Part shown: positions 35,454 to 46,997 of the stretch, in pieces
Layout: each line of letters opens with the position of its first letter
Position numbering within the stretch: position 1 is the first letter of the stretch
NCBI RefSeq assembly: GCF_016545825.1
Contig: NC_052618.1
Coordinates: 12,639,398-12,703,397, forward strand
DNA from: Eucalyptus grandis
Lineage: Eukaryota > Streptophyta > Magnoliopsida > Myrtales > Myrtaceae
DNA: 64,000 bases
Reading direction: 5' to 3'
Program-made: the position numbers and the translations under genes
Notes under the pieces: generated by a model
Seen by the model: the letters and a program-made list of their open reading frames with translations, nothing else
The model's database searches: none
What the model was told of the DNA's origin: nothing

Positions 35454-36238
35454 TCTGGCCTTGTCCTTCTTCCTACCACACTTCTTGCGTTGTAAGGTCT
35501 TAGCCCTTTTAGGTGCCTAATCAGTCCTCTTCCCTTTGTTGTTGAATTGATGATTCTTTTTGCGCTTTAAGCCCGAAGCCTTGCGCGAACTCAATTCAGC
35601 AACATAAGCATGGGTAGAGGATCTTACAACCTCTAGGCGCTTATTCTCTAATTCTAAATGACGCGCAATATCATCAAAAGTGACAATATTTTCATTATGC
35701 GTCATATTGATTTTCATATGCTCCCAATTGTTAGGAAGATACCTTATAACAGCCTGAACTTACTATTCATCAGTAAGGGAGTGACCTACCGACTTCAGCT
35801 CACGAATCATGTTTGACATCTCCTGAAGATGCTGCCTCATCGTTACATTTAGGCACTTTCGGTATGTATCAAACTTGATGGTGTGTCTCCTTAACTTAGC
35901 AGCAGATGTACCCCCAAACTTATCTTTCAAGGTAACCTACATTGCTTGAGCTTTGTCATAACGTTCAAACTCACACATGAGATCATCTTGCATACAGCTC
36001 AGCAATGTGATGCGAGCAATGCTATTTTTCTTTTTCCAAGCTTGATAAGCTTCTAGATCTCTCTTATGTTGGGCTGAAGTTCCACGCTTAGGTTCATCTA
36101 TGGTGTGTTGAGGGTTTCCAAAACCTCTTGCTCCTCAAAGATGTATTGAACATTTCAGTGTCAAATATCATAATTGCCACCGTTTAGCTTCTCACCCTTA
36201 TTGAGGTCAGCTACAATGGTTTTGGATGTCGATGCCAT
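35454..36238 (-). pseudogene. Copia 1 gag
   Basis: It begins MASTSKTIVADLNKGEKLNG at 36238. Codon 26 is TGA (36161-36163), where a Trp is expected after NYDI. Further pieces, such as 35717-35517 (HNENIVTFDDIARHLELENK), are split by stops and shifts. Copia 2 gag starts the same way and has a TGA at the same codon. Confidence 0.75.
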
Positions 36239-37780
36239 AATCAATTGCTATAACACATTGACATAATAAACGCAGAATCTTTACTAGCACACTTTTCAGA
36301 GTAACACACATATTTAATTTGCAACAAAAATAAACTAAATTAATGATAATTCAACAAAAGACACAGAAACAAAAGTTCACTATGTTCCAATCAACTTCTA
36401 TGTACAATTATTCTATTGTCATTACTTAGTTTAATTTGCGTAAATTTTAAGTTCTAGGTGAGAACTCCTTCGAATTCTACTAACCTATGAACTCCCACTA
36501 GGAAAAATAATTACATGACCTCATGTAATTTCTACATTTTCTCATTAACACAAAAACATAGCATGATGTGAACCAACGTACAAAAATAATCATGCTGTAA
36601 TTACAATCAAAACCACAATTTAACATGTAACGGAAAAATAAGGATTTCCTACCATTGTTCGAATTTTCTTGGAACTAGAAAACTGCAAGTATATTAAACT
36701 ACATACATGCTACCATCGAACCAAGCTCTACTCAACATATATGACATCATTTTCATAAAGGCTACCTATTATATTTCCTAAAACATAAAAAAAAAAATAC
36801 AAGCTAAAAATGAATAAACTATGCATTAAACCCCCAAAAATACGTGTACTTAGGGTTTCCTACACATTTTTATACATTTTTAGAACTCAAACATGCAAAA
36901 TAACTATACCACAATATATAGCTCAACAATACGAACCAAAAGCCGTCGACCACACTCCAATTGGAGCTTACACGCGCTCACACATCCCGCCTGAGTGTGC
37001 GGCGCATGTGACGCACGTGCCAGTGAGCCAAACAGCTCCTGGCCAATCCGACCAGTCTGACTGGTCCGACTAGCGACAGGTCTGACCAGTCTAATCGCCT
37101 GACCGGTTCATCGGTCGGCGGGGTCCGACTAGCGCCGAGTCGCCCCAGTCGATCGCCCGACCGGTTGACCGGTCAACGGCCTAGTCGGGTCGGTTCGGAT
37201 CTCGAGTTGGGTCGGTTCGGGTTGGATCTTGGGTTGGGTTTCTGGATGGGTCGGGTCTCAGGTTGGTTCACTAGCAGATGACCGGCCGGCCAATTGCCGC
37301 TGGTAGCAATGTCATTGATGACGTCATCCTAGCGATTACCGATCGTTGGATGACATCATCTATGACGTCAGCACATGTCACTTCGCTGACGCGTGCATGA
37401 CGCTCACACGCTGGCATGCCCAGTGCGTCAGGCGCGTGGCACCCACGCGCAACGGCTTCTGGCCGCGCATGTGGGCGCGTCGGCATCCTCCGGCAGCGCT
37501 CGACTCATCTTTGGACTCATCTCGTTGAGTACTTTCATCTTGTATATTTAAAAAGTTATTTTGGCTGAAAAAATATTTCGAAAAATGGCCAAAACCATAC
37601 GGGTGTATGCGATCCCGTACCCATTCTTCGCTTTGGTTCATTTTTGTTGATTCAGATTTCAATTCCAAATAGTAAATGACCAAACAGTGTAGATTTCATA
37701 CTACTGATCTCGATATCATATGGTAAACGAGAAAATTCGATGAAAGCAAGGCAAAAATGACAATTGGGCTCTGATACCAA
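36239..37780 (-). other. Copia 1 long leader with PBS
   Basis: About 1.5 kb separates gag from the 5' LTR. The LTR-proximal half is GC-rich with short repeats of CCGACCGG/GGTCCGACCAG type (37040-37260). The minus strand next to the LTR reads TGGTATCAGAGCCC (37779 downwards), a perfect initiator-Met PBS core. There is no coding signal. Confidence 0.75.
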
Positions 37781-38185
37781 TGTTGGAATTTAAGTTGGCG
37801 GAAGATGACTTACCTATTTCTGATGCGCAATCAACAATTTACCTTAGAACGATCGTTGAATTGCAGATGAATCACGAACAATATTACCCCACGTTGGTCT
37901 GAATGTAATCATAAGGAAAACACCCGATTTCCACAGCGTAAATGCCGATTGTTCTTGTAAAGTAGAAATGGAACGCCTTCTTTTTCCTTTTGATGGAAAG
38001 GGGAGAGAAATGAAAAAAATTTCTTGCTGAGCATACGTTTTGCCAACCATTTCAACGGTTGTCTTCAGAAGACTTTTATACAACTCCCTTCATACCCTTT
38101 CAAAAAGGTGCCTTTCCATCGTAGCATATCAAGACGAAATGGTGCGTTCGAATGGCACCCCATCATGGACGTATTAAATACTACA
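37781..38185 (-). mobile_element. Copia 1 5' LTR (405 bp)
   Basis: The minus-strand termini are TGTAGTATTTAATAC and AAATTCCAACA, next to the PBS. It matches the truncated 3' LTR at 15088-15346 over their shared length. NLR intron sequence follows from 38186. Confidence 0.85.
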
Positions 38186-38305
38186 TTATCCCATCTTATT
38201 TCATCTTTGATTACCTTCCTCGTTTAGGATAGACCACATCAATAACTAAATTAAGCGACATGCTCTATATTTGCATCTTGGAGGTTCATGTTTTTGCTAC
38301 ATATT

Positions 38306-38879
38306 GCATTTCCTAGCTCAGAGATATTACATAGCAATCGCATGGATAACATCGAGATGATATGGGATAATCAAATGTATTTTCAGCATATGAAGACTCT
38401 GGATGTGTCGCATTGTGATCAGTTATCATCTATGTTCACACATACACTAGCTGAAAATCTGGTGGAATTGGCAGAATTGAGGATAAGCAAATGTAAAACA
38501 CTGACAGAAGTCATTAGTGATGAGAGAGGTGAGGAGGGTCATGGATGGGTTTCCAATCAATTGAAGAATATGGAGCTTGACTGTCTGACAAGGCAGGGAA
38601 GTACTATGGAGAAAATTAGATTGCCGAAGCTTCAAGAGGTAAAGCTGGAATTCTCGCCCAATTTGACTAGTTTCCTGTCAAGGAACAATCATATCTTGGA
38701 ATAGCCCAAATTAGAAGAGCTGACCATCGCCGAGTGTGCCAAGATGACAAAGATTGGAAGACTCTTTCCAAGACCTCCGTCTTATATCTCTCCTCTTTCA
38801 CGGATATATAAATTATCTGAGCATATCGCACTACCCGAAGAAGAGAAGTTTGACTTGGCGATCTTTGATGGAAATTGAA
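38306..38879 (+). pseudogene. NLR terminal LRR exon with in-frame TAG
   Basis: It opens IAFPSSEILHSNRMDNIEMI, matching the exon 4 start, and continues LKTLDVSHCDQL-like LRRs, LRISKCKTLTEVISDERGEE and KLQEVKLEFSPNLTSFLS. TAG lies at 38702-38704. The same frame then reads PKLEELTIAECAKMTKIGRL and ends in TGA at 38877-38879 after AIFDGN. The last part is the usual CNL C-terminal tail, so this is probably the 3' end of the NLR gene whose exon 1 is at 2994. The acceptor is not clear. Confidence 0.75.
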
Positions 38880-40271
38880 CTCGGCAACCCTTCACTTTTC
38901 ACTTAACAGTTCAGTCTTTTTTCAAATTAATCACTTGTCAAATTGAACTACGAATATCATGAATCGGACGCTGAGATGAAATCATAAGATTCGGCCAAAT
39001 AAGATTGGGTAAAGCAAGCTACAATTAGCTTTTCTAGATAAAGATACACATCAAGTAGAAAAACTGCAAAATAATAAGCTTTCACTTGGCTCTGAACCAA
39101 TTTATCGCTCAATAATCCATTTGGCTTTCGCTGCACACTCTTATTCCAAGACTCGGTCTCCTATCTCCCCATTCTACACAATCCTGCATCCATTGTTGGT
39201 GAATCAGCTTCAATGCTGAGTTAGCATATCACCGATTGAACAAGTGATCCACTACCTCTTTTAATGATCACAATTTCTAATAACTAGTTACGTTCCCGTG
39301 CTTTGTAGAGATTAACCTTTTAGTATTCAGTAAAAAGATTAAAAAAAAAAAAAAATCTAGTCCTCAGTAATAATAATTATCATTTGTACTTATCCATATC
39401 TTTTAAGAAGTGTTAATTTTCTGTGGAATTGATTAGCAAGGTTCCTAAGAAAAGTTATCACAATAACCTAATAAAATTTATTTTTTAGAACTTGAACTGT
39501 AGAGTACTGAGCATAGGATAGCATCTAACAATGGCAAAACCATGTCCTTGTTGCCACTTCATATTTTCATGAGTAGAAGGAAAAGTGCCTTGATTCTATT
39601 GAACATGGAAGATCTTCCTAGGAAATCAAAAGGAACACCTCCAAAGACCGCAAAAAGAAGGGGAAAAAAAACAGAATAAATTACCAAGGGTAAGAAATTC
39701 CAATGTATTTAAATATAACCTTCAAATGCACTTCTAAATATCTTTTTTTCTCTTGCTATAAGATATTGTATTAAAGTGTCAACAACTTTTTGCAAAAAAA
39801 AAAAAGGTGTCAGCACCAACTAAAACTTCATAATTGTAAACCTAATTCTAAAATATCTTTATTCATTCGGCACAATTTAGGAGAGGTTGCCCCCATAGTA
39901 GAATAAAAAGGAATATACAAGTATGCACCATCGTCTATTTTTTTTATGAATAAAAATCAATTATCAATTTTTTTTTATTAATATAGTGGACACTTGTTCA
40001 CAATGACAAATGAACAAGTGGACTTAGAGAGACGATCATCGGACCTTTCAGACCAAAATATTAATCCGTTGTTAGATCATTATGATATTGATTTCAGGAA
40101 GTCAGACGTTTACTTATAGGACTGACTTGTGGAAGGACTTTTGAAGCTTTCCTCTGGCAGATTCTGCAAAAGCTCTCTCATCTGAATGTAATTTTGACAT
40201 ACAGGTGAACCTATGTTTGCTTTTTTTTTATGCTGCTTATTGGACGTGGAATACTAAATGCTGCTTCTAAG
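38880..40271. other. Intergenic, no gene seen
   Basis: AT-rich DNA with poly-A tracts near 39340 and 39797. I find no coding frame, RNA gene or paired termini. Confidence 0.5.
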
Positions 40272-40877
40272 GGCGTGTTTGGTAACATTTATGTTTAAAA
40301 ATTATTCCAGGGAACAGAAATAGAAAAAAATGTTTCTGTTCCGGGGAACAATTTTTGAATAAAAAAACGCGTTTGGTAAACTTGATCCGGGAATAAAAAA
40401 TGAACAGAAACACGTTTGGTAAATTTGTGTTCTTTTTTGTATCTTTTAATTTTTAATATTTTTATTTTCTTTTTTCTTTTTTCTTTTTTTCTTCTTTTGG
40501 CCGGTCGCCGGCCTCGACCTCGGCCATGGGGCGACCAGCCAACGAGGGTTGGCGGCCTCGCCTAGCCACGGCGAGGCTCGGCCTCGCCGGGGGCCAGCGA
40601 CGCTCCGGCGAGGTCGCCGGCCAAAGAAAAACGAAAAAGAAAAGAAGAAAAAAAAAAAAAGAAAAAGAGAGGAGAGAGAAAATTTGTTCTTAAAAATTGT
40701 TCCAGAAACACATTTTTCTTGTTTCTTATTTCTGTTTCAAATGTGTTCCTGAGAACAAAAAAATAGATTTGGAACAAAAACGCAAACAAATGCGTTTCTG
40801 TTCTTTTTTTGTTCCCTGGAACCAAAAAACAGAAATTTTGTTCATAAACAGAAACAAAGAACATTAACAAACAGGCC
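40272..40877. mobile_element. hAT-like MITE
   Basis: The termini GGCGTGTTTGGTAA and the complement of TTAACAAACAGGCC form imperfect inverted repeats. Subterminal copies of GTTTCTGTTCC-type motifs run on both strands, and the centre (40500-40620) is a GC-rich palindrome of GGCGAGGC units. The terminal motif fits hAT-type MITEs, but I could not define a clean 8-bp target duplication. Confidence 0.6.
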
Positions 40878-41042
40878 TTAAGAGTCCTGGTCATCCTAGG
40901 CTGCACTGTTTCATGTGATCCATTACCATCTTGTTCGATAAGGACTCGCAAAACATCGAATAGGTTCCTTATGTAAGAACTGAACTCTAGATGGTATGAA
41001 ACTTGTCTTCCTAGCACATTTATGCTTGGAGCATATTGGAGC

Positions 41043-41099
<57 letters not shown>

Positions 41100-42036
41100 C
41101 AAAAAATGGAGTACTTGCTTATCATGGGTGAGATCACCGAACACCCTGAACTTATCTTCTCCGTTGAAATACTCTTAGCTTCCATAGTAGGAGAAGCTGT
41201 AAAGAAATAAGTCGTCATCTGAAAAATGAAAGTACGTCGGGCAATTGGTTTCAAATGCTTTATGTCCCTTGGGCAACCATGGAAGACAAAGTTTCTTAAC
41301 TCTACCGACAAACACTCAATTGACGATTGCCTCAGTTTAAAGTTCCTTCAGCATAGCTGGGTCTGCAAGTGGAAGCTCAGGCCAAAAAATGTTTGGCAGT
41401 TTTCTGAGGAACATGGGGAAAGATCTTTCAATGTGTGCTCCTTGTTCTCTTTGTGAAGTGGCGTAGGGAGTTTGTATTTATAACTCAGAAGTCTTTCACG
41501 TTACTGATGGATAAAAGAGTACGAACCAAACAAAATCATGTCACTTGGTTACATATATGGTCCTAACGGGGGGGAAAATATGTCAAAAAGCAAAGAACTG
41601 CAAACGTCGGGTCCAGATGTCCTTTGGCAATATTGAGCACTTGCAGCTAGGGAGAAGAGCATAGTCCTGGAAACGAGCTTTTCTGAAATCTGTTTTAGCA
41701 TGTAGACTTGGTTCTGAGTACTTCCATGAGAAAACCTGATTAATGTCTTGTGCCATGGTGGGATTCTGTGGACTTGGTGAAACGGTGGAAGAGAAAAATG
41801 TGTAAAGTTGGAGATAGTCAAATTATTCAGGTATATTAAACTTACTATCATGGAAGTTAAGAAGTACTCTTACATATTCTTTGTGGTAGTCGCGATATGG
41901 TAGTTGCTAACTTTGACTGAACAATTAACTTACTTCCTGCATTTCTTGGCCGGATCCTCTATTTTTTTTATTTTTTTTTTCATTCTGACTATTTTTGTGG
42001 AATCTTTTTGATCAATTTATTCTGATTTTCATTCAG
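40878..42036. other. Unassigned sequence upstream of the PYD3 remnant
   Basis: It holds a (GA)n microsatellite at about 41046-41097. A minus-strand frame near 41120-41420 (VELRNFVFHGCPRDIKHLKP) has gene-like composition but no family I recognise. The rest is AT-rich. An N-terminal PYD3 exon is not visible. Confidence 0.4.
41046..41097. repeat. (GA)n microsatellite
   Basis: About 26 uninterrupted AG units. It gives the false Ser/Leu and Arg/Glu repeats in overlapping frames. Confidence 0.95.
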
Positions 42037-42225
42037 GCATTTCACTTCACAGCAGAGGAGTTATTAAGAGAACTACGAGTTGTCAGTGTTGTACTTATTC
42101 AGAGACTCAATAGTTCTTCCCACAACTGCTCTCTTTCTGGATCAGAAGAGGGCTATCCATCTGAAAGTAAAACCAATGATGGATGCTGCAGGTGCTTCGA
42201 GGGTGAGCACCTCCATGTCGCTTGA
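42037..42225 (+). pseudogene. PYD3: Beta-ureidopropionase (PYD3) pseudogene, exon a
   Basis: PYD3 performs the last step of pyrimidine catabolism, hydrolysing N-carbamoyl-beta-alanine. After the acceptor TTCATTCAG the frame reads AFHFTAEELLRELRVVSVVL-IQ, equivalent to the conserved plant segment before QNSIALPTTAPF. A frameshift follows, and another frame gives SIVLPTTALFLDQKRAIHLK and VKPMMDAAGASRV, again the expected order. The exon end is degraded. It is collinear with exons b and c on both sides of Copia 2. Confidence 0.8.
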
Positions 42226-42297
42226 GCTATGCATGCTGGTTTCTCTTTGGACTTGAAAGGCTGAGTTGAGCTACTGAACTAAATAATTTTAATTTAG

Positions 42298-42487
42298 GAA
42301 GCATTGATGATGCCATTTGCCTCTTGTACAATAGAGGAGGTGGTGGGAATTCGCAAAGCCTGTTGTTGGGGATCAACAAGGTTTCGTCAGGATCTAGCGA
42401 AAAAGTAAACATTTTTATTGTCAATCCTATCCTAGGGAGGGATATAAACCACGGGGAGACTATATGGAATACTGATGTTATTATAAG
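42298..42487 (+). pseudogene. PYD3: PYD3 pseudogene, exon b, 5' part
   Basis: After the acceptor TTTAATTTAG the frame reads EALMMPFASCT, then degenerate sequence, STRFRQDLAKK and, after a frame change, VNPILGRDINHGETIWNTDV followed by IIS. This is the conserved nitrilase-family segment of plant beta-ureidopropionases. It stops at the ATAAG target site of Copia 2; the next residues (NHGNIIGKHRK) lie at 50180. Confidence 0.9.
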
Positions 42488-42920
42488 TGATGAATTTTTC
42501 CTTTTCATGGGCCTAAGTTGCCCCGTCCACCCATGTTGGGCCCAAAGGCCCGGCCCGTGAGTTAAGGGCCCATGGAGGAAGTTATTATAGATAAAGGGAA
42601 ATCTAAGAAGCGGTTATTCTATTGGATGAAGTTACGTGTTTTCGAAGGAGAGTTTACGTTCTCTCTGGAAGTTACGTCATCTAACACCGCTTTCTCCCTA
42701 AAAGAGAAGAACAGTATTCTCCTCTAAAGAACACTGTTTGGCTTCCTCCTTAAATTGCAACATCAGTGTTTAATCTGTGGAAACAAGGTACGTTCGATTA
42801 AGTGATGTGCCTTAGGATCGGTGATACATGTGTTTTCTGGGCTTGCTTCCACATTCGTTGTTTTAGGGATTCGATTGAGTGTCGAATCGCCCTATTTTGG
42901 GAATCCCGTTTTCCCCATCA
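42488..42920 (+). mobile_element. Copia 2 5' LTR
   Basis: It begins TGATGAATTTTTCC and ends GTTTTCCCCATCA. The host PYD3 exon lies immediately to the left. Confidence 0.92.
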
Positions 42921-42921
42921 T

Positions 42922-42933
42922 TGGTATTAGAGC
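42922..42933 (+). promoter_or_regulatory. Copia 2 primer binding site
   Basis: TGGTATTAGAGC lies one base after the LTR. It is complementary to initiator-Met tRNA except for one C-to-T change from TGGTATCAGAGC. Confidence 0.85.
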
Positions 42934-43429
42934 GCTAGTTCATGTTTCCCGATCCCCTTTTTATGTTATTAAATTATTTTTGTGGTCAAAATTCGTGAAA
43001 TGCCATTGTTGTTCGATTAGGGACGGAAAAATCCTGACACCGTACTGTCCCCCTTAGTTTTTTGTATTTTTGTAGATCGAAGTGTGTTTCTGATAGCGTA
43101 GGGTTGTAGGTATTGTCAATATGAGAAATTGACTGGTGGCTCACCGTCGGACGCTGCCGGACGCGCCGCCACGCGCAGCTGAAGTGTTCGGCTTCGTTGG
43201 CGCTTGCAACGGACACACCGAGGCGGTTCACAAGCGCGTACGACGCACTCGTGAGCGGCGGAAACCGCAAGTGCGTGCAACGCATGCGCGCGGGAACTGT
43301 ACACGTGTGCATGGCACGGGTGCGGCAACTGCTAGTGCGTGCGAGGCATGCGCCAGTTGACGTCATCGTGACGTCGGCCAGCGGTTGCCCAAGCACGCGC
43401 AAGGCACGTCGGGTTGGTCGATTTGACCC

Positions 43430-43600
43430 GACCTGACTCGTTGAACCTTGCGGACCCGTTCACCAGACCCGTTGACTCGACCCGGTCATCCGTTGACCGT
43501 TGACTTGTGTTGACCATTGTTGACCACCGTTGACCAGCGTTGACCACCGTTAACCTTCATTGACCATTGCCCGTTGACCGTTAACTTTGACCGTTGACTT
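43430..43600 (+). repeat. GTTGACC-type repeats in the Copia 2 leader
   Basis: About fifteen irregular copies of the heptamer GTTGACC and its variants, spaced by a few bases. Copia 1 has a GC-rich repetitive leader in the same position with a different motif. Confidence 0.85.
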
Positions 43601-43688
43601 AAAAAAAAAAAAGAATGTGTTTCGTTTTGGATTATGTCTATGTGGATTATATGTTGATCCCTTTTGTTATGCATTTGTTGCGGGAACA

Positions 43689-44080
43689 ATGCCTCCTCTT
43701 AAGTTGCGCACGCCTATTCACGTAATTACCGATGAACAAAAGGAAAGGCTTTCAAGGATGATAGCCGATTTGAATGATTATCGATGGGAGAGTGGTGACA
43801 TAATTGATCATGTTCTTGAAGTCAATGGGAAAATACAAGAGGTCATATGGAATGGTTGTCCCATGCCACAATCTGAGATGGTGCAATTTTTCATGAACAC
43901 TCTTCCACCAGAATGGCAATGAGTGTTGAATCGCTTATGGGAAGTCAACAGAGCTACTTTGTATAGGAGTCTTGTGATGGCTTTTATAAATGAATATTAC
44001 CGGATTGTTACAAAAGAAAAGATCAAGAAATTGAACAAAAAAGGATCTTTCCCAGTTCATATATTGACTTGGGTTTAGAT
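43689..44080 (+). pseudogene. Extra gag-like ORF in the Copia 2 leader
   Basis: From ATG 43689 the frame encodes MPPLKLRTPIHVITDEQKER, VNGKIQEVIWNGCPMPQSEM and VQFFMNTLPPEWQ, then TGA at 43920-43922. The same frame continues VLNRLWEVNRATLYRSLVMA and FINEYYRI until 44080. The stretch 'FFMNTLPPEW...NR' resembles the core of Copia gag (UBN2-type) domains. It lies upstream of the element's own gag (44512) in the same orientation. It may be a captured or duplicated gag segment; I cannot name it with certainty. Confidence 0.5.
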
Positions 44081-44511
44081 GTTTCAAGTTGTCTTTCTTT
44101 TAGTAGGCTTTATGAACATATTATGTGAATATTTTTCTATCTTGTTGATGTCAGTGTAACAACCGATGTGTTTAGTTACATAATATGGAGATTTTCTTTC
44201 TTAAATCATTAATGGATGTTCAATATCATTTGCTTATGTTATTTATTAATGTAAATTAGTATGCTAATTTACAATTCGTTGTGGGAAGTTCAAGAAAGTT
44301 TTAGTGACTTTGTTGAACTTATTTTGCATAGAAAATTACATTAATGATAATTTCAAGTTAGGATTTTTGGATGATGATTGGAAACTCAGTGACCTCTTGA
44401 TTCTGAAACCTAATTTGAAATTATTCATTAATATGATGGTTTTATGCAAAATAGATGCATAAATGATAGGCATTAATAAATCATGTAAATATGTCTGATA
44501 TGTTCAGATCA

Positions 44512-45450
44512 ATGGCTTCAGCCACAAAGAGCATTGTCACCAAATTGAACAAAGGTAAAAAGCTTAACGGCGACAACTATGAAATATGACATATGAAAAT
44601 CCAATATGTGCTGGAAGAGCAAGAGGCACTAGAAACTCTTAACCTAACCATGGAAGAACCCGAAGATGGAAACATTGCACAACATAAGAGAGATAAGGAA
44701 GCATTTGCTGCATGGAAGAGAAAGAACTCCCTCGCTCGCATTACGTTGCTAAGTAGCATGGAAAATGACGTCATGCGAGAGTTCAGGCGTTTTGAGAATG
44801 CCAAGGAAATGTGGGAAGCGTTGGCAGCAAGATTTGGTCATACTTTAATGACCAAACTAAGGTAGCTCACTATTAGGTTTGACTCTTACAAGAAGCCTCA
44901 TGGTCAGACCATGAAACTACACTTAAGAAATATGTCAAATATGATTAATGAGCTGAAAGATGCTGGCCATGTCCTGACTGATGAGTAGCAAGTGCAAGCA
45001 GTGATCCGTTCCTTACCTCAGATTGGGAGCATATGAAGGTGCACCTGACCCACAATGAGAATATCAAAACCTTTGAGGACGCTGTGCGCCACCTTGAGTT
45101 GGAAGAGGACCGCCTCCTGGTGGCTAAGCTAGAAACTGACATTTATTTTGCTGGTTCTAGCTCACATGGAGCTTCGAGCTCCTAACGCAAGCGTCTTGAT
45201 TGGTTCAAAAGGTGGAAAGGCAAGGGAGAGAGTTCTTCAGGGAAGAAACCAATAGTTGACCAACATGAAAGAGGAAAGCATCATCGAATGAAGAAATTGT
45301 CAAGGGTGAAGTGTTACAATTGTGACAAGAAAGGTCACTATGCTCGCGACTGTTGCGAGCCAAAGAAGGTAAACACCCCTTATACTTTTGGGAACTTTGC
45401 ATATGTGTCAAGTTCTGTATTCTTAACTGAATCTAATCCTCTGTGGACTG
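44512..45450 (+). pseudogene. Copia 2 gag and zinc knuckle
   Basis: It starts MASATKSIVTKLNKGKKLNG. Codon 26 is TGA (44587-44589) where Trp is expected, and further TAG stops follow at about 44863 and 44986. Readable blocks include MKIQYVLEEQEALETLN, ENAKEMWEALAARFGHTL and the zinc knuckle CYNCDKKGHYARDC near 45309-45350. It is the nucleocapsid part of a decayed Copia polyprotein. Confidence 0.8.
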
Positions 45451-46535
45451 TAGATTCGAGAGCAACAGACCATGTAGCGAAGGATAGAGAATCCTTCGTA
45501 GAATTTCGACGAGTTCCGACTGGAACTAAGTGGATCTATGTGGAAAATAACTCCAGAGCTGAAGTTAAAGGAATTGGCACCTGCCAATTGAACATGCGTG
45601 GTGGACACACTTTGTTCCTACATGATGTATTATATGCTCCGGAAATTCGTCGAAATTTAGTGTTTGTTTTATTGTTGGTTAAGCTTGGTTTTAATAAGAA
45701 CTTCCATAATAGTGGTGTGGATTTGTATTTGGATACAAACTACTATGGTTGTGGTTATTTTCTAGATGGTTTTATTGTATTAAATGTTGACTGTGGTAAT
45801 GTCAATGTTTGTTATTTCCTTTTCACGTCTTCTAATTCATATGAAAATGATGTGAATGTGTGGCATGCTAGATTTGGTCATATTGGCCAACAACGTATGA
45901 ATAGGCTAGCCAAAGAGGGCTTGTTGGGCAACATTGAAAAAGTCGATTTGCCCATATGTGAGCATTGCCTAGTAAGGAAAACAACAAGAAAACCATTTGG
46001 AAAAGGTAAAATAGCTGAATTTCCTTTGAATTTAATCCATTCTGACGTCTGTGGTCCAATGAATGTGAGAGGAAGGCATGGGGCTATTTATTTTATCACA
46101 TTTATAGATGATTGTACTCAATTCAGATATGTCTATTTGATTTCTCATAAATCTGAAGCATTGAGTTGTTTCAAAAAGTTTATGAGCTTGGTAGAAAATC
46201 AATTAGACAAGAAAATAAAAGTATTGAGATCCGATTGAGGTCGAGAATATTTATCTGATGAGTTCAGAAAATTATGTGATGAAAAAGGAATAGAAAGACA
46301 GTTGTCTATTCCATATACTCCTCAACAAAATGGTGTTGCGGAAAGAAAAAATAGAACCCTACTGGAAATGGTTAGGTCCATGATGGCATATGCTAACTTA
46401 CCTATCACTTTTTGGAGTGATGCGTTATTAACTGCTGCCTATATACTTAACTTGGTGCCTTCCAAATCAATTACTTCCACTCCATATGAGTTATGGACAG
46501 GTAGGAAACCAAACTTGAGTTTTCTTAAATCGTGA
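45288..46535 (+). pseudogene. Copia 2 protease and integrase
   Basis: A 316-codon frame starts in the zinc knuckle. The protease site reads WTVDSRATDHVAKD: the catalytic DSG motif is DSR, which should abolish activity. Integrase blocks follow: NVWHARFGHIGQQRMNRLAK, CEHCLVRKTTRKPFGKG and LIHSDVCGPMNVRGRHGAIY. TGA at 46236-46238 (an Arg position) breaks the frame, which continues QLSIPYTPQQNGVAERKN-like text and PITFWSDALLTAAYILN to another TGA at 46533. Confidence 0.85.
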
Positions 46536-46997
46536 GGTTGTGTTGCCTATACTCATGAGCTCTCACACAAATTTGGGAAATTAGGTCCTAGAGGAAAGAA
46601 GAGTATTTTCATAAGATACTCTGAACACTCGAAAGGGTATGTGTTTATAGGTGAGCAGGAAAGTGAGAGTATAACTGAATTCGAATCATGGGATGCCACA
46701 TTCTTAGAGAATGATTTTCCTAAGAAGGGCGAAATAGGTGATGACTTCTCCCTATTTGAAACCTTGGATCAAGATAATGAACTTAGTAGAGCTCGTTCTA
46801 GTGGTAGTAACATGAGAAGTGATGAATTTAATTCAACTCACTCTCAATTACAACCGTTTGATGAGATGATATCATCATTATCTCATCCGAGTGGGAGCAT
46901 AATGGGGAATGATGTGCGAAGTGTACCATCTCCCATATGGTGAATAAGTCGTAAAAGTATTCCCCGTTGACGTTTTGACATTGAAGGGGAAACTTTT

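Larger units (their letters stand above)
15088..38185 (-). mobile_element. Copia 1: Ty1/Copia retrotransposon, degraded and multiply interrupted
   Basis: On the minus strand the order is 5' LTR (37781-38185), PBS, long leader, gag (from 36238), zinc knuckle and protease, integrase, RT and RNase H (ending near 16512), 3' non-coding region, polypurine tract and truncated 3' LTR (15088-15346). That is Copia order. It is interrupted by an LTR fragment plus plastid DNA (32671-35035) and by a solo LTR (18018-31325) that itself holds the SIRE-like element. It lies between NLR exons 4 and 5 and would have disrupted that gene. Many stops and frameshifts mark it as old. Confidence 0.85.

Noticed and set aside
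40562..41311. Minus-strand 249-codon frame
   Set aside because: It runs through the hAT-like MITE and the GA microsatellite. Only its first part might be coding and I cannot name it.
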